Numbered from the stretch's first letter, positions 44,044 to 55,268 are shown. The stretch is 64,000 bases of DNA from Ruminococcus sp. NK3A76 (GCF_000686125.1 NZ_JMMA01000002.1:496001-560000); one strand, 5' to 3'. The notes: a model not told the origin generated them from the sequence alone. Numbers and translations: made by a program.

Positions 44044-44832
44044 ATGGCAACGGTTTACCCACTATATTCATCAAGCAGCGGTAACTGCACATATATAGGC
44101 GATGATAAAAGCGGCGTGCTCATAGACTGCGGTGTCAGCTGTAAAAAGGCTGTCGATGCCCTCTCGCAGCACGGTATACCTCTTGATGCGGTAAAGGCTG
44201 TGTGCGTTACACATACCCACTCAGACCATATAAGCGGCCTTAAGGTGCTCACCAAAAAGCACCCGGTTGCTATCATCGCACAGAAGACCAACCTTGATAT
44301 ACTCTGCGATAAGGATAAGATAAACGCTGCCTGCCCCCTTGTGGAGATACAAAACGGCCAGACGATAAGCTGCGCTGACCTGGAGATAACCGCATTCGAG
44401 ACATGGCACGACACCCCGGCAAGCTGTGGCTATACCTTTGTGACTAAGGATAATAAAAAGGCGGCCGTGTGTACCGACCTCGGCGTCGTGACGGATAATG
44501 TCAGGGCGGCTGTGTCAGGCTGTGATATGGCGCTTATCGAATCAAATTACGACAGGCAGATGCTTATAAACGGCTATTACGAGTATAACCTCAAACAGCG
44601 TATACTCTCAGACCACGGGCATCTTTCAAACAACGACAGCGGCGCATTTATAAATGAGCTTATCGCAAGCGGTACTACGAGGGTGTGCCTCGGGCATCTG
44701 AGCGAGCATAACAACACCCCTGCAAAGGCTGAGAGCACCGTGCTTTCAAGCCTTGGGCGTTTCAGAAGAAACAGGGATTACCTTCTTGAAGTCGCTACAA
44801 AGGATTTCAGCGGACTGGCGGTGGTATTCTGA
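44044..44832 (+). CDS. MBL-fold hydrolase, YycJ/WalJ-like
   Basis: This 262-residue metallo-beta-lactamase-fold protein resembles YycJ: SSSSGNCTYIG at the N-terminus and the metal-binding motif THTHSDH near residue 60. Later metal ligands come from the D-H-G-H-L-S-N-N segment (about 198-205) and HLSEHNN. The family is linked to DNA repair nucleases and often neighbours walRK, but here it precedes rlmH and surE. The ATG at 44044 follows AAGGAGAT. Its TGA stop overlaps the start of rlmH. Confidence 0.82.
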   Translation: MATVYPLYSSSSGNCTYIGDDKSGVLIDCGVSCKKAVDALSQHGIPLDAVKAVCVTHTHSDHISGLKVLTKKHPVAIIAQKTNLDILCDKDKINAACPLVEIQNGQTISCADLEITAFETWHDTPASCGYTFVTKDNKKAAVCTDLGVVTDNVRAAVSGCDMALIESNYDRQMLINGYYEYNLKQRILSDHGHLSNNDSGAFINELIASGTTRVCLGHLSEHNNTPAKAESTVLSSLGRFRRNRDYLLEVATKDFSGLAVVF

Positions 44833-45311
44833 TAAAGGTAAATATCATCACGGTCGGCAAGCTAAAAGAGAACTATCTTAAGCAGGCACAGGAGGAATAC
44901 TCAAAGCGGCTGGGGGCTTTCTGCAAGCTGACTGTTATAGAACTGCCTGAGAGCAGGCTGTCTGATAACCCCTCGCAGAAGGAGATAGACGCAGCACTTG
45001 CCAATGAAGCCAAAGCAATGGCCAAATACACCGAGGGCAAGGACGCAAAGAACATCGCCATGTGCATAGAGGGCGGCCAGCTTTCAAGTGTAAAGCTGTC
45101 AAGGAAGATAGAGGAGCTCTCGCTGTCTGCGAGCACGCTCAATTTTATAATCGGCTCGTCGTTCGGTATCGACGAGAGCGTTAAAAAGAAAGCTGATATG
45201 AGACTGTCTATGTCTGAGATGACCTTCCCTCACCAGCTTGCACGCATAATGCTGCTGGAGCAGGTCTACAGGGCGTTTTCTATCACGGCAGGGAGCAAGT
45301 ATCACAAATGA
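44832..45311 (+). CDS. rlmH: 23S rRNA pseudouridine methyltransferase RlmH (ATA start)
   Basis: RlmH (SPOUT family) methylates pseudouridine 1915 of 23S rRNA. The 159-residue length matches the family exactly if translation begins at ATA 44832-44834, giving the expected (M)KVNIITVGKLKENYLKQAQEEY start. Conserved features are FIIGSSFGID (SAM-binding knot), MTFPHQLARIMLLEQVYRAF and the C-terminal YHK. No ATG, GTG or TTG exists in frame until 45018, which would delete a third of the protein. The upstream CTG 44829 is the other option. The stop of yycJ (TGA) shares its last A with the ATA, so the pair may be coupled. Confidence 0.88.
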   Translation: MKVNIITVGKLKENYLKQAQEEYSKRLGAFCKLTVIELPESRLSDNPSQKEIDAALANEAKAMAKYTEGKDAKNIAMCIEGGQLSSVKLSRKIEELSLSASTLNFIIGSSFGIDESVKKKADMRLSMSEMTFPHQLARIMLLEQVYRAFSITAGSKYHK

Positions 45312-45326
45312 TATTTGAGGAGATCT

Positions 45327-46040
45327 ATGAGAAAAATACTTATTACGAATGATGACGGCATATTTGCAGACGGCATCATAAGGCTTGCGAGAGCTGCAAA
45401 GAAATACGGCGAGGTCTGGGTAGTAGCACCTGACGGGCAGAGGAGTGCGGCTTCTCACAGTATATCGCTTAGGCACAGCTTTGATGCATGGGAGGTGGAT
45501 TTCCCTGTCGAGGGCGTACACGCTTTCGCCTGCGAGGGAACTCCTGCTGACTGCGTGCGCATAGGTGTTTTGAACATCGTCCCCGGAAAGCCTGACCATG
45601 TGTTCTCGGGCATCAACTACGGCTATAACCTTGCATCGGATATACAGTATTCTGCAACGGCAGGTGCGGCGTTCGAGGCGGCCTTTCAGCGTGTGCATAC
45701 TATTGCATTCTCCGAGGGCGCTGAGGATATCCATGAGGTGACTGACAGATATCTTGATGAGCTGATAGCAGAGCTTATAGATAAGCCGCTTGACCTGTGG
45801 GAGATATGGAACGTAAACTTCCCCTCGTGCAGCCTTGCGGATTGCGGCGGCATACTCCGTGACAGAACAGTCTCGACAGATGATTTCTACCACGACCACT
45901 ACATAGAGACACGTCTTGACGACAAGAGGATAAACTTCACAGTCGAGGGCGTGCGCAACTGGGCGGCAAAAGAGGGCACAGACCTTCGAGCGATACTTGA
46001 TAACTGCGTTTCTGTCGGCAAGGCAAAGAATATCTCATGA
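45327..46040 (+). CDS. surE: 5'-nucleotidase SurE
   Basis: The 237-residue protein matches SurE, a metal-dependent phosphatase that hydrolyses nucleoside monophosphates. The N-terminal ILITNDDG holds the metal-binding Asp pair, followed by VVAPDGQRSAASHSIS and the SGINYGYN motif near residue 91. The start at 45327 follows GAGGAG; the frame is open to 45315 without a ribosome site. It lies 15 bp after rlmH. Confidence 0.9.
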   Translation: MRKILITNDDGIFADGIIRLARAAKKYGEVWVVAPDGQRSAASHSISLRHSFDAWEVDFPVEGVHAFACEGTPADCVRIGVLNIVPGKPDHVFSGINYGYNLASDIQYSATAGAAFEAAFQRVHTIAFSEGAEDIHEVTDRYLDELIAELIDKPLDLWEIWNVNFPSCSLADCGGILRDRTVSTDDFYHDHYIETRLDDKRINFTVEGVRNWAAKEGTDLRAILDNCVSVGKAKNIS

Positions 46041-46081
46041 TTATTCGTAATAGTTATTGACAAATGCAGAGATTTATGTTA

Positions 46082-46274
46082 AGGCAACACCGCACGACTC
46101 GCGGCTAACGCCTCTGCACATCATCTGCTTGCCAGCTTTCCGTCATATTACCCCAATTCTCCTTGACTTGCGTCAGCAAGCCTGTGTCGAATTTAGGCAA
46201 TCTGACGAAAATCTGTGCCTCAACGCCAGTTGAGGTTGCGCATACTGATGCACAGGGGTCTTGCGGTGTTGCCT
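46082..46274. mobile_element. MITE-like element, copy 1 (193 bp)
   Basis: Perfect 13-bp terminal inverted repeats, AGGCAACACCGCA and its complement at 46262-46274, are flanked by a TA duplication (46080-46081 and 46275-46276). The interior aligns, in reverse orientation, with the element at 55952-56125, sharing TTTCCGTCATATTACCC and AATCTGACG blocks. No coding region. Confidence 0.75.
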
Positions 46275-46276
46275 TA

Positions 46277-46476
46277 AAATAACTACATCAATTGAGAGGC
46301 GGGTGAATGATATGAAAACTTTAGAATACCGAAACGAGAGTGTCTGTCATTCACATAATGCGTCCTGATGCGCTCAAGCGCAATGATTTGATATACAGGT
46401 AATATAAAGTGTTCTCGTTAACGGAACGTGCCATAAAGAAGTAAACTTATTTTAATATCGGCTGCGCAGCCCTACG
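46277..46476. other. Region between MITE and recombinase; probable left end of the mobilizable element
   Basis: No convincing gene. A short open frame at 46312 (AGGCGGGTG before it) runs only 18 codons. A hairpin, GGCTGCG (46460-46466) with CGCAGCC (46480-46486), overlaps the recombinase stop; it is followed by TTTTT on the plus strand and by a weak T-run on the minus strand. The left attachment site is likely in this stretch but cannot be fixed from one sequence. Confidence 0.4.
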
Positions 46477-48219
<1,743 letters not shown>

Positions 48220-48241
48220 AGACTATGCGGCCATTAGGCAA

Positions 48242-48430
48242 TCAAGCCGACATAGCCTTTTCCACTTCTTTTGTTATCAAGCGCTGAACTACATCTTCAA
48301 GCGACTCCTCACAATCGAGGTCAAAGTACGTTTTGACAATATATGTTGACTTGCCGAATTTGTATTCTGTCACCGAATTAAGCTTATAGCGCTCTTTCTT
48401 TAGTTCGTCTTTTTCTATGATTCTGCTCAA
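48242..48430 (-). CDS. TnpW-like transposon-encoded small protein
   Basis: A 62-residue protein whose core, YKFGKSTYIVKTYFD followed by ESLEDVVQRLI, resembles the short TnpW-type proteins of clostridial conjugative and mobilizable elements. The start is set at TTG 48430, with AAGGGAG 7 bp upstream. The frame stays open to 48478 but lacks a ribosome site there. It lies upstream of the recombinase on the same strand. Role in the element is not known. Confidence 0.5.
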   Translation of the reverse strand: MSRIIEKDELKKERYKLNSVTEYKFGKSTYIVKTYFDLDCEESLEDVVQRLITKEVEKAMSA

Positions 48431-48508
48431 ATATTTTTCTCCCTTCGCTTTCACGAAAGGAGGTATGACGGCTGTCAAAACGGTTGGCGAAACCAGTCCG
48501 ACAGCTCC

Positions 48509-48604
48509 TGCCGCCTGGCACTGCGGCAGTATGCACTTTGATGATGTTGCTAAATACCGAAAGCTGCCCGACTTGCCCTAATAGGCGAACGGCTCATCGG
48601 GCAG
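48509..48604. repeat. Pair of hairpins between small element genes
   Basis: TGCCGC (48509-48514) pairs with GCGGCA (48523-48528), and CTGCCCGA (48564-48571) pairs with TCGGGCAG (48597-48604). No gene is convincing between 48431 and 48649. Confidence 0.45.
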
Positions 48605-48649
48605 CGAGTAGTTTTACATTGGACTCACCTTGCCTTTTCACAAATCTAT

Positions 48650-48979
48650 TTAAGCCGATTTTGACTTTTCTTGTTCCTGCCGATACTTTTCCGTCACCTC
48701 GGCTATGAATTCTATGCAGTCCTCGTGCAGAAGCATAAACTCAATGATCTCTCCATACTTTTCAAGCGGCAGATCGTCTTTCATTCTGTTTCTGAACATC
48801 TTACCGACTGCCTGATTAGTCACCATTTCGGCTTTCTCCAGCTCGTCTGCGATTTCTGCATCGAGCTTCTTTTGAGCATCACGCCTCTCTTTAAGGCGCT
48901 TTTCAATTTTACTGATTTCTTCGGTCATCAGCTTCGATTTCTCGATCTTTTCTTCTGTTGTCAGTTTCTTATTGCTCAA
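48650..48979 (-). CDS. Small coiled-coil mobilization accessory protein
   Basis: The 109-residue protein is helical and charged (KLTTEEKIEKSKLMTEEISKI at its start), of the size and type found upstream or downstream of MobA/MobL relaxases as MobC or DUF3847 proteins. The TTG at 48979 is preferred because GGAGA lies 7 bp before it; an ATG at 48985 abuts the ribosome site. The family assignment is tentative. Confidence 0.5.
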   Translation of the reverse strand: MSNKKLTTEEKIEKSKLMTEEISKIEKRLKERRDAQKKLDAEIADELEKAEMVTNQAVGKMFRNRMKDDLPLEKYGEIIEFMLLHEDCIEFIAEVTEKYRQEQEKSKSA

Positions 48980-49114
48980 TAGCATTCTCCTTTCCGTGAG
49001 GCGCAATTCTGCGCCCGATGCATACGCATCTATTCGCATACGCGAAGGTTTGATTTTGGGCAGCTCGCTTTCTTCACAATATGTGTACCCGTTTTAAGCT
49101 CACCACCCCCGGAG

Positions 49115-49154
49115 GGCGCACTTATACAAACCACGGAGGGTTTGTAAGTGCGCC
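49115..49154. repeat. Inverted repeat between the relaxase and the accessory gene
   Basis: Arms 49115-49132 and 49139-49154 pair over GGCGCACTTA and ACAAACC with a 2-nt bulge, around a 6-nt loop. It is followed by AGAGGG/CCCTCT (49155-49170). It may be a terminator-like structure or part of an origin of transfer. The 49040-49212 gap holds no gene. Confidence 0.5.
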
Positions 49155-49212
49155 AGAGGGAGACCCCTCTGGACTCCCCAAAGCGAGCCATACGGCTCTG
49201 TTGTTGTAGGGC

Positions 49213-50241
49213 TCATCGCTTCGGCTTGGTGTTAGCTGTCTTTGCTGTTCCAAAGTCCTTTTCAGAATGCATTTTCTTGTAGCTTGTCAGCAAGGCAAGA
49301 GCTCTATCCTTTTCAGCCTTCGGTATGAACAATTCGCATTTGTCCTCATTGTAGAACATAAACTCACAGGGCACACCTCGGCTTTGCAGAAATGTCTCAT
49401 ACTGTTCCAAAGTGTCCTGCTCATCATGAATGACGAAAGCGTCCGACACCTTGCAGCCTATATTTGCTTCAAGGTAGTCTATCATATCCTGCCGATGTTC
49501 CGAGCGCATTGTCTGCATTTGCTTTTCAAGCGCAGCTATCTCCGTTTCAAGATTGTGCTGCCTTATCCTTCTGTTGCGGTTGCCTTTATCAGTCTTAAAG
49601 CCCTTTCGCTCAACTGCACAGACCTCTACGCCCAAATGGATCTGCGGTAGCTTGTCAACTCCCTGCTCTTTGTAGCTTCGGTGATCGACCCGAGCGTCCG
49701 AAACGAAATACAGCTTGTGATTGCACCAATCCGCCCAGCGTTCCCGCCATTCAATTAGAAGCTTCTTGTCATTCCAGGCACGTTCCTTTTGCGTGAAGCC
49801 CGACTTGTTCAACTTTCGGGTAGCGAGCAGAATGTGAACGTGAGGGTTTCCGTCGCCTTTGTCATGGATAGCGAAATCGCAGCACATTCCTTGTGACACA
49901 AAGCACTGCTCGCAGAACTGTCTGACCAGATTAATTTGATCTTCTCTTGACAGCTCCTTCGGCAAAGCAGCGTTAATACTCCGAGCAGTTTGGCTGTTCT
50001 TGCGCTTTTCGGCTGCTTCGGCAGCGTTCTATAGTTTGGCTCGTTCTCGAAATTCAGGCGGCGCATTTATGGGAAGCATAATCTCCTTATGCACCACCTC
50101 ATGCTTGTTGCGGTAATCGTGGATTTGACCGTCACTCTCATTTTTGATCTTCTCGCCTGCGATATATGCGGCACTCGCTACGCAGCAGCCGCCTTTTGAG
50201 CGAGTGACCATTTTGACATTGAAATGATATATTGCGGGTAT
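49213..50241 (-). pseudogene. MobA/MobL-family relaxase, interrupted by an amber codon
   Basis: The frame reads AIYHFNVKMVTRSKGGCCV, then AAYIAGEKIKNESDG and LPINAPPEFRERAKL, then an in-frame TAG at 50029-50031, then NAAEAAEKRKNSQTAR, LPKELSREDQINLVRQF and the metal-binding GNPHVHILLATRKLN. In the family the stop position is normally Trp (LWN), so a single TGG to TAG change explains the break. The N-terminal codon is also unclear: upstream of ATG 50211 the conserved AIYHFNV continues to about 50241 with only CTG or ATA as start. The C-terminal half is short compared with typical MobL. The nicking enzyme is therefore probably inactive unless the stop is suppressed. Confidence 0.8.
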
Positions 50242-50303
50242 CAGTCCTTCTTTCTTAATGGATATGTTTTGAAAATCAAACGTACGTTCTGATTGTATAT
50301 TTT

Positions 50304-50354
50304 AGTATAGCACGGGCAAAAGGGATTGTCAATACGTTTATCGAACATTTGTTT
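50304..50354 (-). promoter_or_regulatory. Relaxase promoter with a LexA-like box
   Basis: Minus strand TTGACA (50327-50332), 17-bp spacer, TATACT (50304-50309). Next to the -35, CGAACATTTGTTT (50342-50354) resembles the Firmicute SOS box CGAAC-N4-GTTCG but matches only part of the second half. The right end of the mobile element probably lies between here and about 50450. Confidence 0.5.
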
Positions 50355-50499
50355 ATATAGACAAAATTGTGGATATGAATTTTGGCAGATTGCTGTATAT
50401 TATATTTGAGTAAATATTTCGTGTACTTAACAAAGCATTTACAATCATTATGTGATATTTTGCCCCCGTCACTTGTTTTACTTAAAAGGGGGAATGAAA

Positions 50500-52689
50500 A
50501 TGCTGCTTAAGCTTTCACTTTGTTACTACAGAAAGCACCCTGCAAAACTTGCAATCATGCTTGCAATACTGCTGTCGGGAATAGTTGCTCTTGCGCTGAC
50601 TCTGCTTTTTGTCAGAAGCTCCAAAATGCAGGAGCTTGAAAACCAGCTCACTCTGTCCGGGGATTATGATGTAATTGCGTTTGACTGTGATTATACGATC
50701 GCAGAAAAAGTAACTGCTCTCAAAAGCGTTACCGACAGCGGAATGTATAAACGTACCTATGTGACACTTGGCGGCAATAGCGTTCCTGCTATGGCTTTTC
50801 GTGACAAGCACTCGCAGGAGATATTTCATATGTCAATGCTTCGGGGAACAGCGCCTGAAAGTGCCGATGAGATCGCCCTTGACCTGACACTTGCCAAAGC
50901 CTGCGGTATATCGCCTTACCCCGGGCAGACCGTCATTTTAAATATAGGCGGCGAGGAAAGATCTCTTACACTTACCGGTGTGTTTGAGATAAAAAATGAA
51001 ACAGCCTATGGCGGCTTTACCCGATACCCCTCATCTGTAGAGGAGGGATATGAGCTGCCTATGATAATTCTTGACAGCAGCTATTTTTCCGAGGGCAGCG
51101 GGCTGTATACTGTTTTTGTTCAGGCGGATAAAGGAAACACAGAGCAGATGTATATGGATATCCTGTCCCTTGGCGCAGATGAGAGCCTTGTGGATATGAC
51201 AAACGGTAGGGGCTTTTCCTATTCGTATATTTTAGGCACTGAGGACTTTGGCGAGGTAAAAAGCCTTGAACAGACCGATGAGGAGATATCTTCCGGCAGT
51301 GCGCGTAAGGATATATTCTCATACATTATACCGCTGTTTGCCATGCTGATAGGCGTTGTTACAGTAATATCGCTTTATCAGATGATGAAAAACACCTTTG
51401 ATGACAGAATGAGAAACAGCGGCATTATTCTTAGTCTTGGAATGTCAAGCTCTGCCCGACTGTTACAGCTTGTGGGTGAGGTGATTGTGATCACTGCAAT
51501 AACACTTCCTGTCGGACTTTTGCTTGCAAGGTATATTTTTCTTTTGACTGTAAAGCTTACCTCTGTTCAAAATGCTCTTAATGCAGATAAGCTGATAAAG
51601 GAAGTTACATATGCCCCTTGGGTCACAACAGTTATAATAATATCTGTATCGGTTCTTGCGGTTTCGCTGCTCTATGTATGCAGGTATAAGAAAATGACGG
51701 CTCTTACGCTTATTACGGGCAAGTCATCAAAAATCGGGAAACGCCTTAAAAAGCACCGTAGATGCAAGATGCGTGGCTCGCTTTTTATAGTTTTCAGTAA
51801 TATATCTTACACAACATTTTCTGTCACATTGCTTATCATCATCGGTATGGCAAGTATGAGCTTCGGCACATTATTTGTCAGCGAGATAGGAAGATTTGAA
51901 TCAAGCGAGACTAGATTTCTCCTTGAAGAAAGCGGTATGAAAAATGCCGACCTTTCCGCTTCAAAGCAGGAGGGTTGCATTATAGAACCAAATACAGAAA
52001 ACCACCACGACTACGGCATTTCGCCCTATCTTTTTGAAGGCTTTAAAGAAAACTGTGCGGAGGATATAAAAGACGCAAGCTCCTGCATAGTCTGCAGCTC
52101 GGGAATGATAATATTAAACGGCGAATATGAAAACCTGCCCTATATCCTTAAGGATAAAAGGCTTACTCCCGAGACGGTAAAGGACAATGATGACGGTGTG
52201 CTTTCATTTGATGAAGCGGAGGGCAAGGCAAGGCTTGCAGTATGGGAAAAGGCAGGCTATCAATCGGACGAAAATGCTTTCTCTGCGCCCTTTGTGGCAC
52301 TTGATGAGAACGGGTTTTCTGCGCTTGAGCTTAAAGAGGGCAGCATCAATGAGGCTGAGATATCCGCAGGCAGGGAATGTATAATTGCTGTAAGCGAAAC
52401 AAGCTACAAGGACATCTCGGCTGTCCTTCACACAGGCGATGAGATAACGCTTTCAAGCATTATGATAAACAGTGCCGCAGATGAGCTTGATGCAAATTCT
52501 CTGACTGCCGAGGACTATGAAAAATACGGCACCCTTGCCTACAAAGACACCGTGACAGAGGACGGTGCAAACGTCCCGATGACTGCATACTGTATGGGCA
52601 GGCGGCAGGATATAAAGGTAAAAATAGGCGGCATAGCTGCAATAAAACCGACAGCAAAGCGGACTTTTATCACCAAAACGGCAGAGTGA
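50500..52689 (+). pseudogene. ABC transporter permease (FtsX type), N-terminal part before a frameshift
   Basis: This 729-residue reading frame has an N-terminal transmembrane helix (about 18-40), an extracytoplasmic domain, three helices near 285-400 (first FtsX block) and a second large external domain that stops abruptly at TGA 52687. The continuation in the next frame (from about 52660) supplies the rest of the external domain and the final FtsX block. One missing base near 52655-52680 restores a single permease of about 955 residues, the usual size. The ATG at 50500 follows AAAAGGGGG by 7 bp. It could be a true pseudogene, a sequencing error, or two coupled polypeptides. Confidence 0.75.
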
Positions 52690-53366
52690 ATATTTTTGTC
52701 ACACCCGAATGCTTTAAGGCTTGGGGCCTGCCAGATGAAAACCTGACAGATGTAAGCGTTTCGCTTAAAGACGGTGCAAATATCAGGGCAGTTGATAAGG
52801 AGTGGTACAATATGCTCGGGCAGTGCAAGGGTATAAAAAGCGCTTCAAAAAGCGAGCTGCTTGAACGATATGAGCGTGAAAGGAACGGTATGAAAAATAT
52901 CTTCCTGCGGCTTGAAGGTATGCTTATCATGCTGACGCTGACAGGAATAATATTAGCGCTGTACAGCAGGCTGCGGCAGCAGCGGAAAAACATTGCCGCT
53001 ATGAGGGCTATAGGCTTTACAAAGGGGCAGCTTGCACTGATCTCACTTGCGCAAAATGAGCTGTTGGTGCTTTTGGGTGCTATAATATCTTTACTGCCGA
53101 TATATGCTTTTCACAGGCTTTCGGCATATGCACAAAGTATTAAATTTGAAGGCGGCGTAGGCAGTGTAACGGAAGAAACGGCTGCCAGTCGGACAGATAT
53201 TTTTCTGTATAACGGACTGCTCAGATTCGATATGTTAAACAAAGCTTACCGAAAGGACATATTTCTTGTGATACTGTTTTTTGCAGTTATTATAGGCATA
53301 GCCTCGGTCATACCGATACTTACACAAAAGAAGCTGAAAATAACAGATGAGCTGAAAAGGGAGTGA
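52686..53366 (+). pseudogene. ABC transporter permease (FtsX type), C-terminal part
   Basis: The 226-residue frame starts at a GTG that overlaps the upstream stop by GTGA, and reads NIFVTPECFKAWGLP onward. It has one helix near 75-97, then RQQRKNIAAMRAIGFTKGQL (the FtsX coupling-helix region that contacts the ATPase), and two final helices. Without the upstream half it lacks the first membrane block. Translation by reinitiation at GTG is possible and would give a split permease. It is followed 4 bp later by the ATPase gene. Confidence 0.75.
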
Positions 53367-53370
53367 GCAA

Positions 53371-54036
53371 ATGCTGATAGAAGCTAAGGACCTTTGCAAA
53401 TACTACGGCAAGGGCGAGGGTGAGGTAAAAGCGCTTGACAATGCCTGCCTTTCGATAGATAAGGGCGAGATGACAGCCATTGTCGGCACAAGCGGAGCAG
53501 GCAAATCAACACTTTTACACCTGTTGGGCGGCCTTGACAAGCCAAGCTCGGGTGTGGTACGATATGAGGGTGAGAATATATTTGATTACAGTGAGCATAA
53601 GCTTGCAAGGTTCAGGCTCAAAAAAATAGGGTTTGTTTTTCAGTTCTTCGGGCTTGTTCCCGAGCTGACTGCGTGGAATAATATTATACTGCCCGCAGGT
53701 CTTAACAGAAATGTCGATAAGGAGTATATCCGCCACATTTGCGAGACCCTCGGCATAAGTGAAAGGCTCATTCATTACCCAAGCCAGCTTTCAGGCGGTC
53801 AACAGCAGCGTGTGGCAATCGCAAGGGCGCTTGCAAACAAGCCTTCCGTACTGCTTTGTGATGAGCCTACGGGAAACCTTGATGAGGCCTCGGGCAAAGA
53901 GGTAATGGAGCTGCTTGCAAGAGTAAGAAGGGAATACGGGCAGACTGTGATCATAATAACCCACGACAGCTCTATTGCAGGGCAGTGCGGCAGAATTATA
54001 AAAATAAATGACGGAAAGCTAACGGAAAATGGATAA
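53371..54036 (+). CDS. ABC transporter ATP-binding protein (MacB/LolD-like)
   Basis: This 221-residue ATPase has Walker A GTSGAGKS near residue 37, Q-loop FQFFGL near 90, the signature LSGGQQQRVAIARAL near 140-154, Walker B VLLCDEPTG near 164 and the switch His in IITHDSS near 197. It belongs to the lipoprotein/antimicrobial-peptide exporter type that pairs with FtsX permeases. It ends 8 bp inside the next gene's start (overlap at 54029). The downstream sigma factor suggests stress-regulated expression. Confidence 0.9.
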   Translation: MLIEAKDLCKYYGKGEGEVKALDNACLSIDKGEMTAIVGTSGAGKSTLLHLLGGLDKPSSGVVRYEGENIFDYSEHKLARFRLKKIGFVFQFFGLVPELTAWNNIILPAGLNRNVDKEYIRHICETLGISERLIHYPSQLSGGQQQRVAIARALANKPSVLLCDEPTGNLDEASGKEVMELLARVRREYGQTVIIITHDSSIAGQCGRIIKINDGKLTENG

Positions 54037-54523
54037 GGAATATTTTGAAAACTGTGTCAGGCTATATGAGAAAACAGTTTTTCATATAGCGGTGAATTAT
54101 TGCAAAAGCTACCATGATGCAGAGGATATAACGCAGGAGGTATTTCTGCGGTTTTACAATAAGATCAAGCAGCCGCCGAATGTAGAGCAGGCAAAATTTC
54201 TGCTTATACGAATGGCTGTGAATATCAGCATAAATCACACAAGATCGGCGTGGAAAACTAAAGTGATCCAAAGCGATAATGATGAGCTGCTTGATAAGCT
54301 ATATAATGGCGGCAAGGCAGAGAGCAAGCGCAGTGCCGAGGTGCTGTCGGCCGTGCGTGAGCTGCCGGTAAAGTACAGATCGGTGGTATATCTTTATTAC
54401 TATGAGGATATGCAAATAGGCGAGATAAGCCGTGTGATTAAAATAAAAGAGACTACTGTTCAGACACAGCTTTACCGTGCAAGGGAAATACTCAGAAAAA
54501 AGCTCGGGGAGGTGCCAAAGTGA
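54029..54523 (+). CDS. ECF-type RNA polymerase sigma factor
   Basis: The 164-residue protein has sigma region 2 (VNYCKSYHDAEDITQEVFLRFY, about 23-44) and region 4 (LPVKYRSVVYLYYYEDMQIGEISRV, about 108-133, helix-turn-helix). It overlaps the ABC ATPase by 8 bp and the following membrane protein by GTGA. The arrangement sigma, then membrane partner, is the standard ECF/anti-sigma pair. It probably activates this operon, but no ECF promoter was identified. Confidence 0.9.
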   Translation: MDKEYFENCVRLYEKTVFHIAVNYCKSYHDAEDITQEVFLRFYNKIKQPPNVEQAKFLLIRMAVNISINHTRSAWKTKVIQSDNDELLDKLYNGGKAESKRSAEVLSAVRELPVKYRSVVYLYYYEDMQIGEISRVIKIKETTVQTQLYRAREILRKKLGEVPK

Positions 54524-55095
54524 ATAACAGATTTAAAGAAGCATATGATGATATAAACGTCCCGGACAGCCTGCATAGCAGACTTATGGATATACCTGCT
54601 AAAAAGGCAGCTGCCAAAAGCGTTTGGGTCAGGGCAGCGGCGATAATGGCGGCAGTATTTGTGCTGTTCTTTTCTGCCGACATAATAGGCTATGCAGTTA
54701 CCGGAGAGGGCATAGTCGAGCGTGTCCATAAGGCATTTTCCGATGATAAGAGTATAACCAAAGTCGAGATAAACGGCAGACCCGCAGACAGCTTTGAGAT
54801 CTCCTCTGACGGAAAGACTGTAATTATAAATGATGATATCTACGCCGGGGTGCTTATAGATACAGACGGCAATGCCAATGATATAGCTATCAGCATTTTC
54901 TCAGAGCCTGTGCTTTCAGCAGAAAGCCAAAATGGCAGGGTGTATCTGCTGATAGGTTCGGCGGGTAAAATGAAAATCGACATTACTGATGATTTACAGG
55001 ACGGCGAGGCAAAGGGTAGCTTTATAGTAGATGATAAGGAGTATAACTACAAGGTGACGGAACAGGACGAGGTATTTGAAGTGGAGTATGAGTAA
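54520..55095 (+). CDS. Probable anti-sigma factor (membrane protein)
   Basis: This 191-residue protein begins with a short soluble segment (MNNRFKEAYDDINVPDSL), as in anti-sigma factors of DUF4179/DUF4367-type membrane proteins, then one transmembrane helix (about 35-56) and an external domain. The GTG start overlaps the sigma gene stop. The soluble N-terminal 35 residues would bind the sigma factor on the inside and the outer domain would sense the signal. Family identity is inferred mainly from position. Confidence 0.7.
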   Translation: MNNRFKEAYDDINVPDSLHSRLMDIPAKKAAAKSVWVRAAAIMAAVFVLFFSADIIGYAVTGEGIVERVHKAFSDDKSITKVEINGRPADSFEISSDGKTVIINDDIYAGVLIDTDGNANDIAISIFSEPVLSAESQNGRVYLLIGSAGKMKIDITDDLQDGEAKGSFIVDDKEYNYKVTEQDEVFEVEYE

Positions 55096-55129
55096 AAGTT
55101 AAAAGTCATACAAACGCCTTTTACAGAAA

Positions 55130-55175
55130 AACAGACAGGGAATCTGATAAACGATCTGCCTGTCTGTTATTATTA
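55130..55175 (+). terminator. Terminator of the ABC-sigma operon
   Basis: AACAGACAGG (55130-55139) pairs with CCTGTCTGTT (55159-55168), then ATTATTATT. Confidence 0.75.
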
Positions 55176-55268
55176 ATGATGAACCCGAGTTATATTATAC
55201 AGGAGAATTAAAATAATTATTACATATGAGCCTTTTTGTAGTTTCGACAATATATGACAGTATAAAAA

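Noticed and set aside
48468-48581. Small plus-strand frame after AAAGGAGG (about 38 codons)
   Set aside because: The ribosome site is too close to the ATG, the product has no recognisable feature, and it opposes the element's gene direction.
52655-52690. Programmed -1 frameshift in the ABC permease
   Set aside because: No slippery heptamer in the required phase was found; a simple deletion or sequencing error is likelier.
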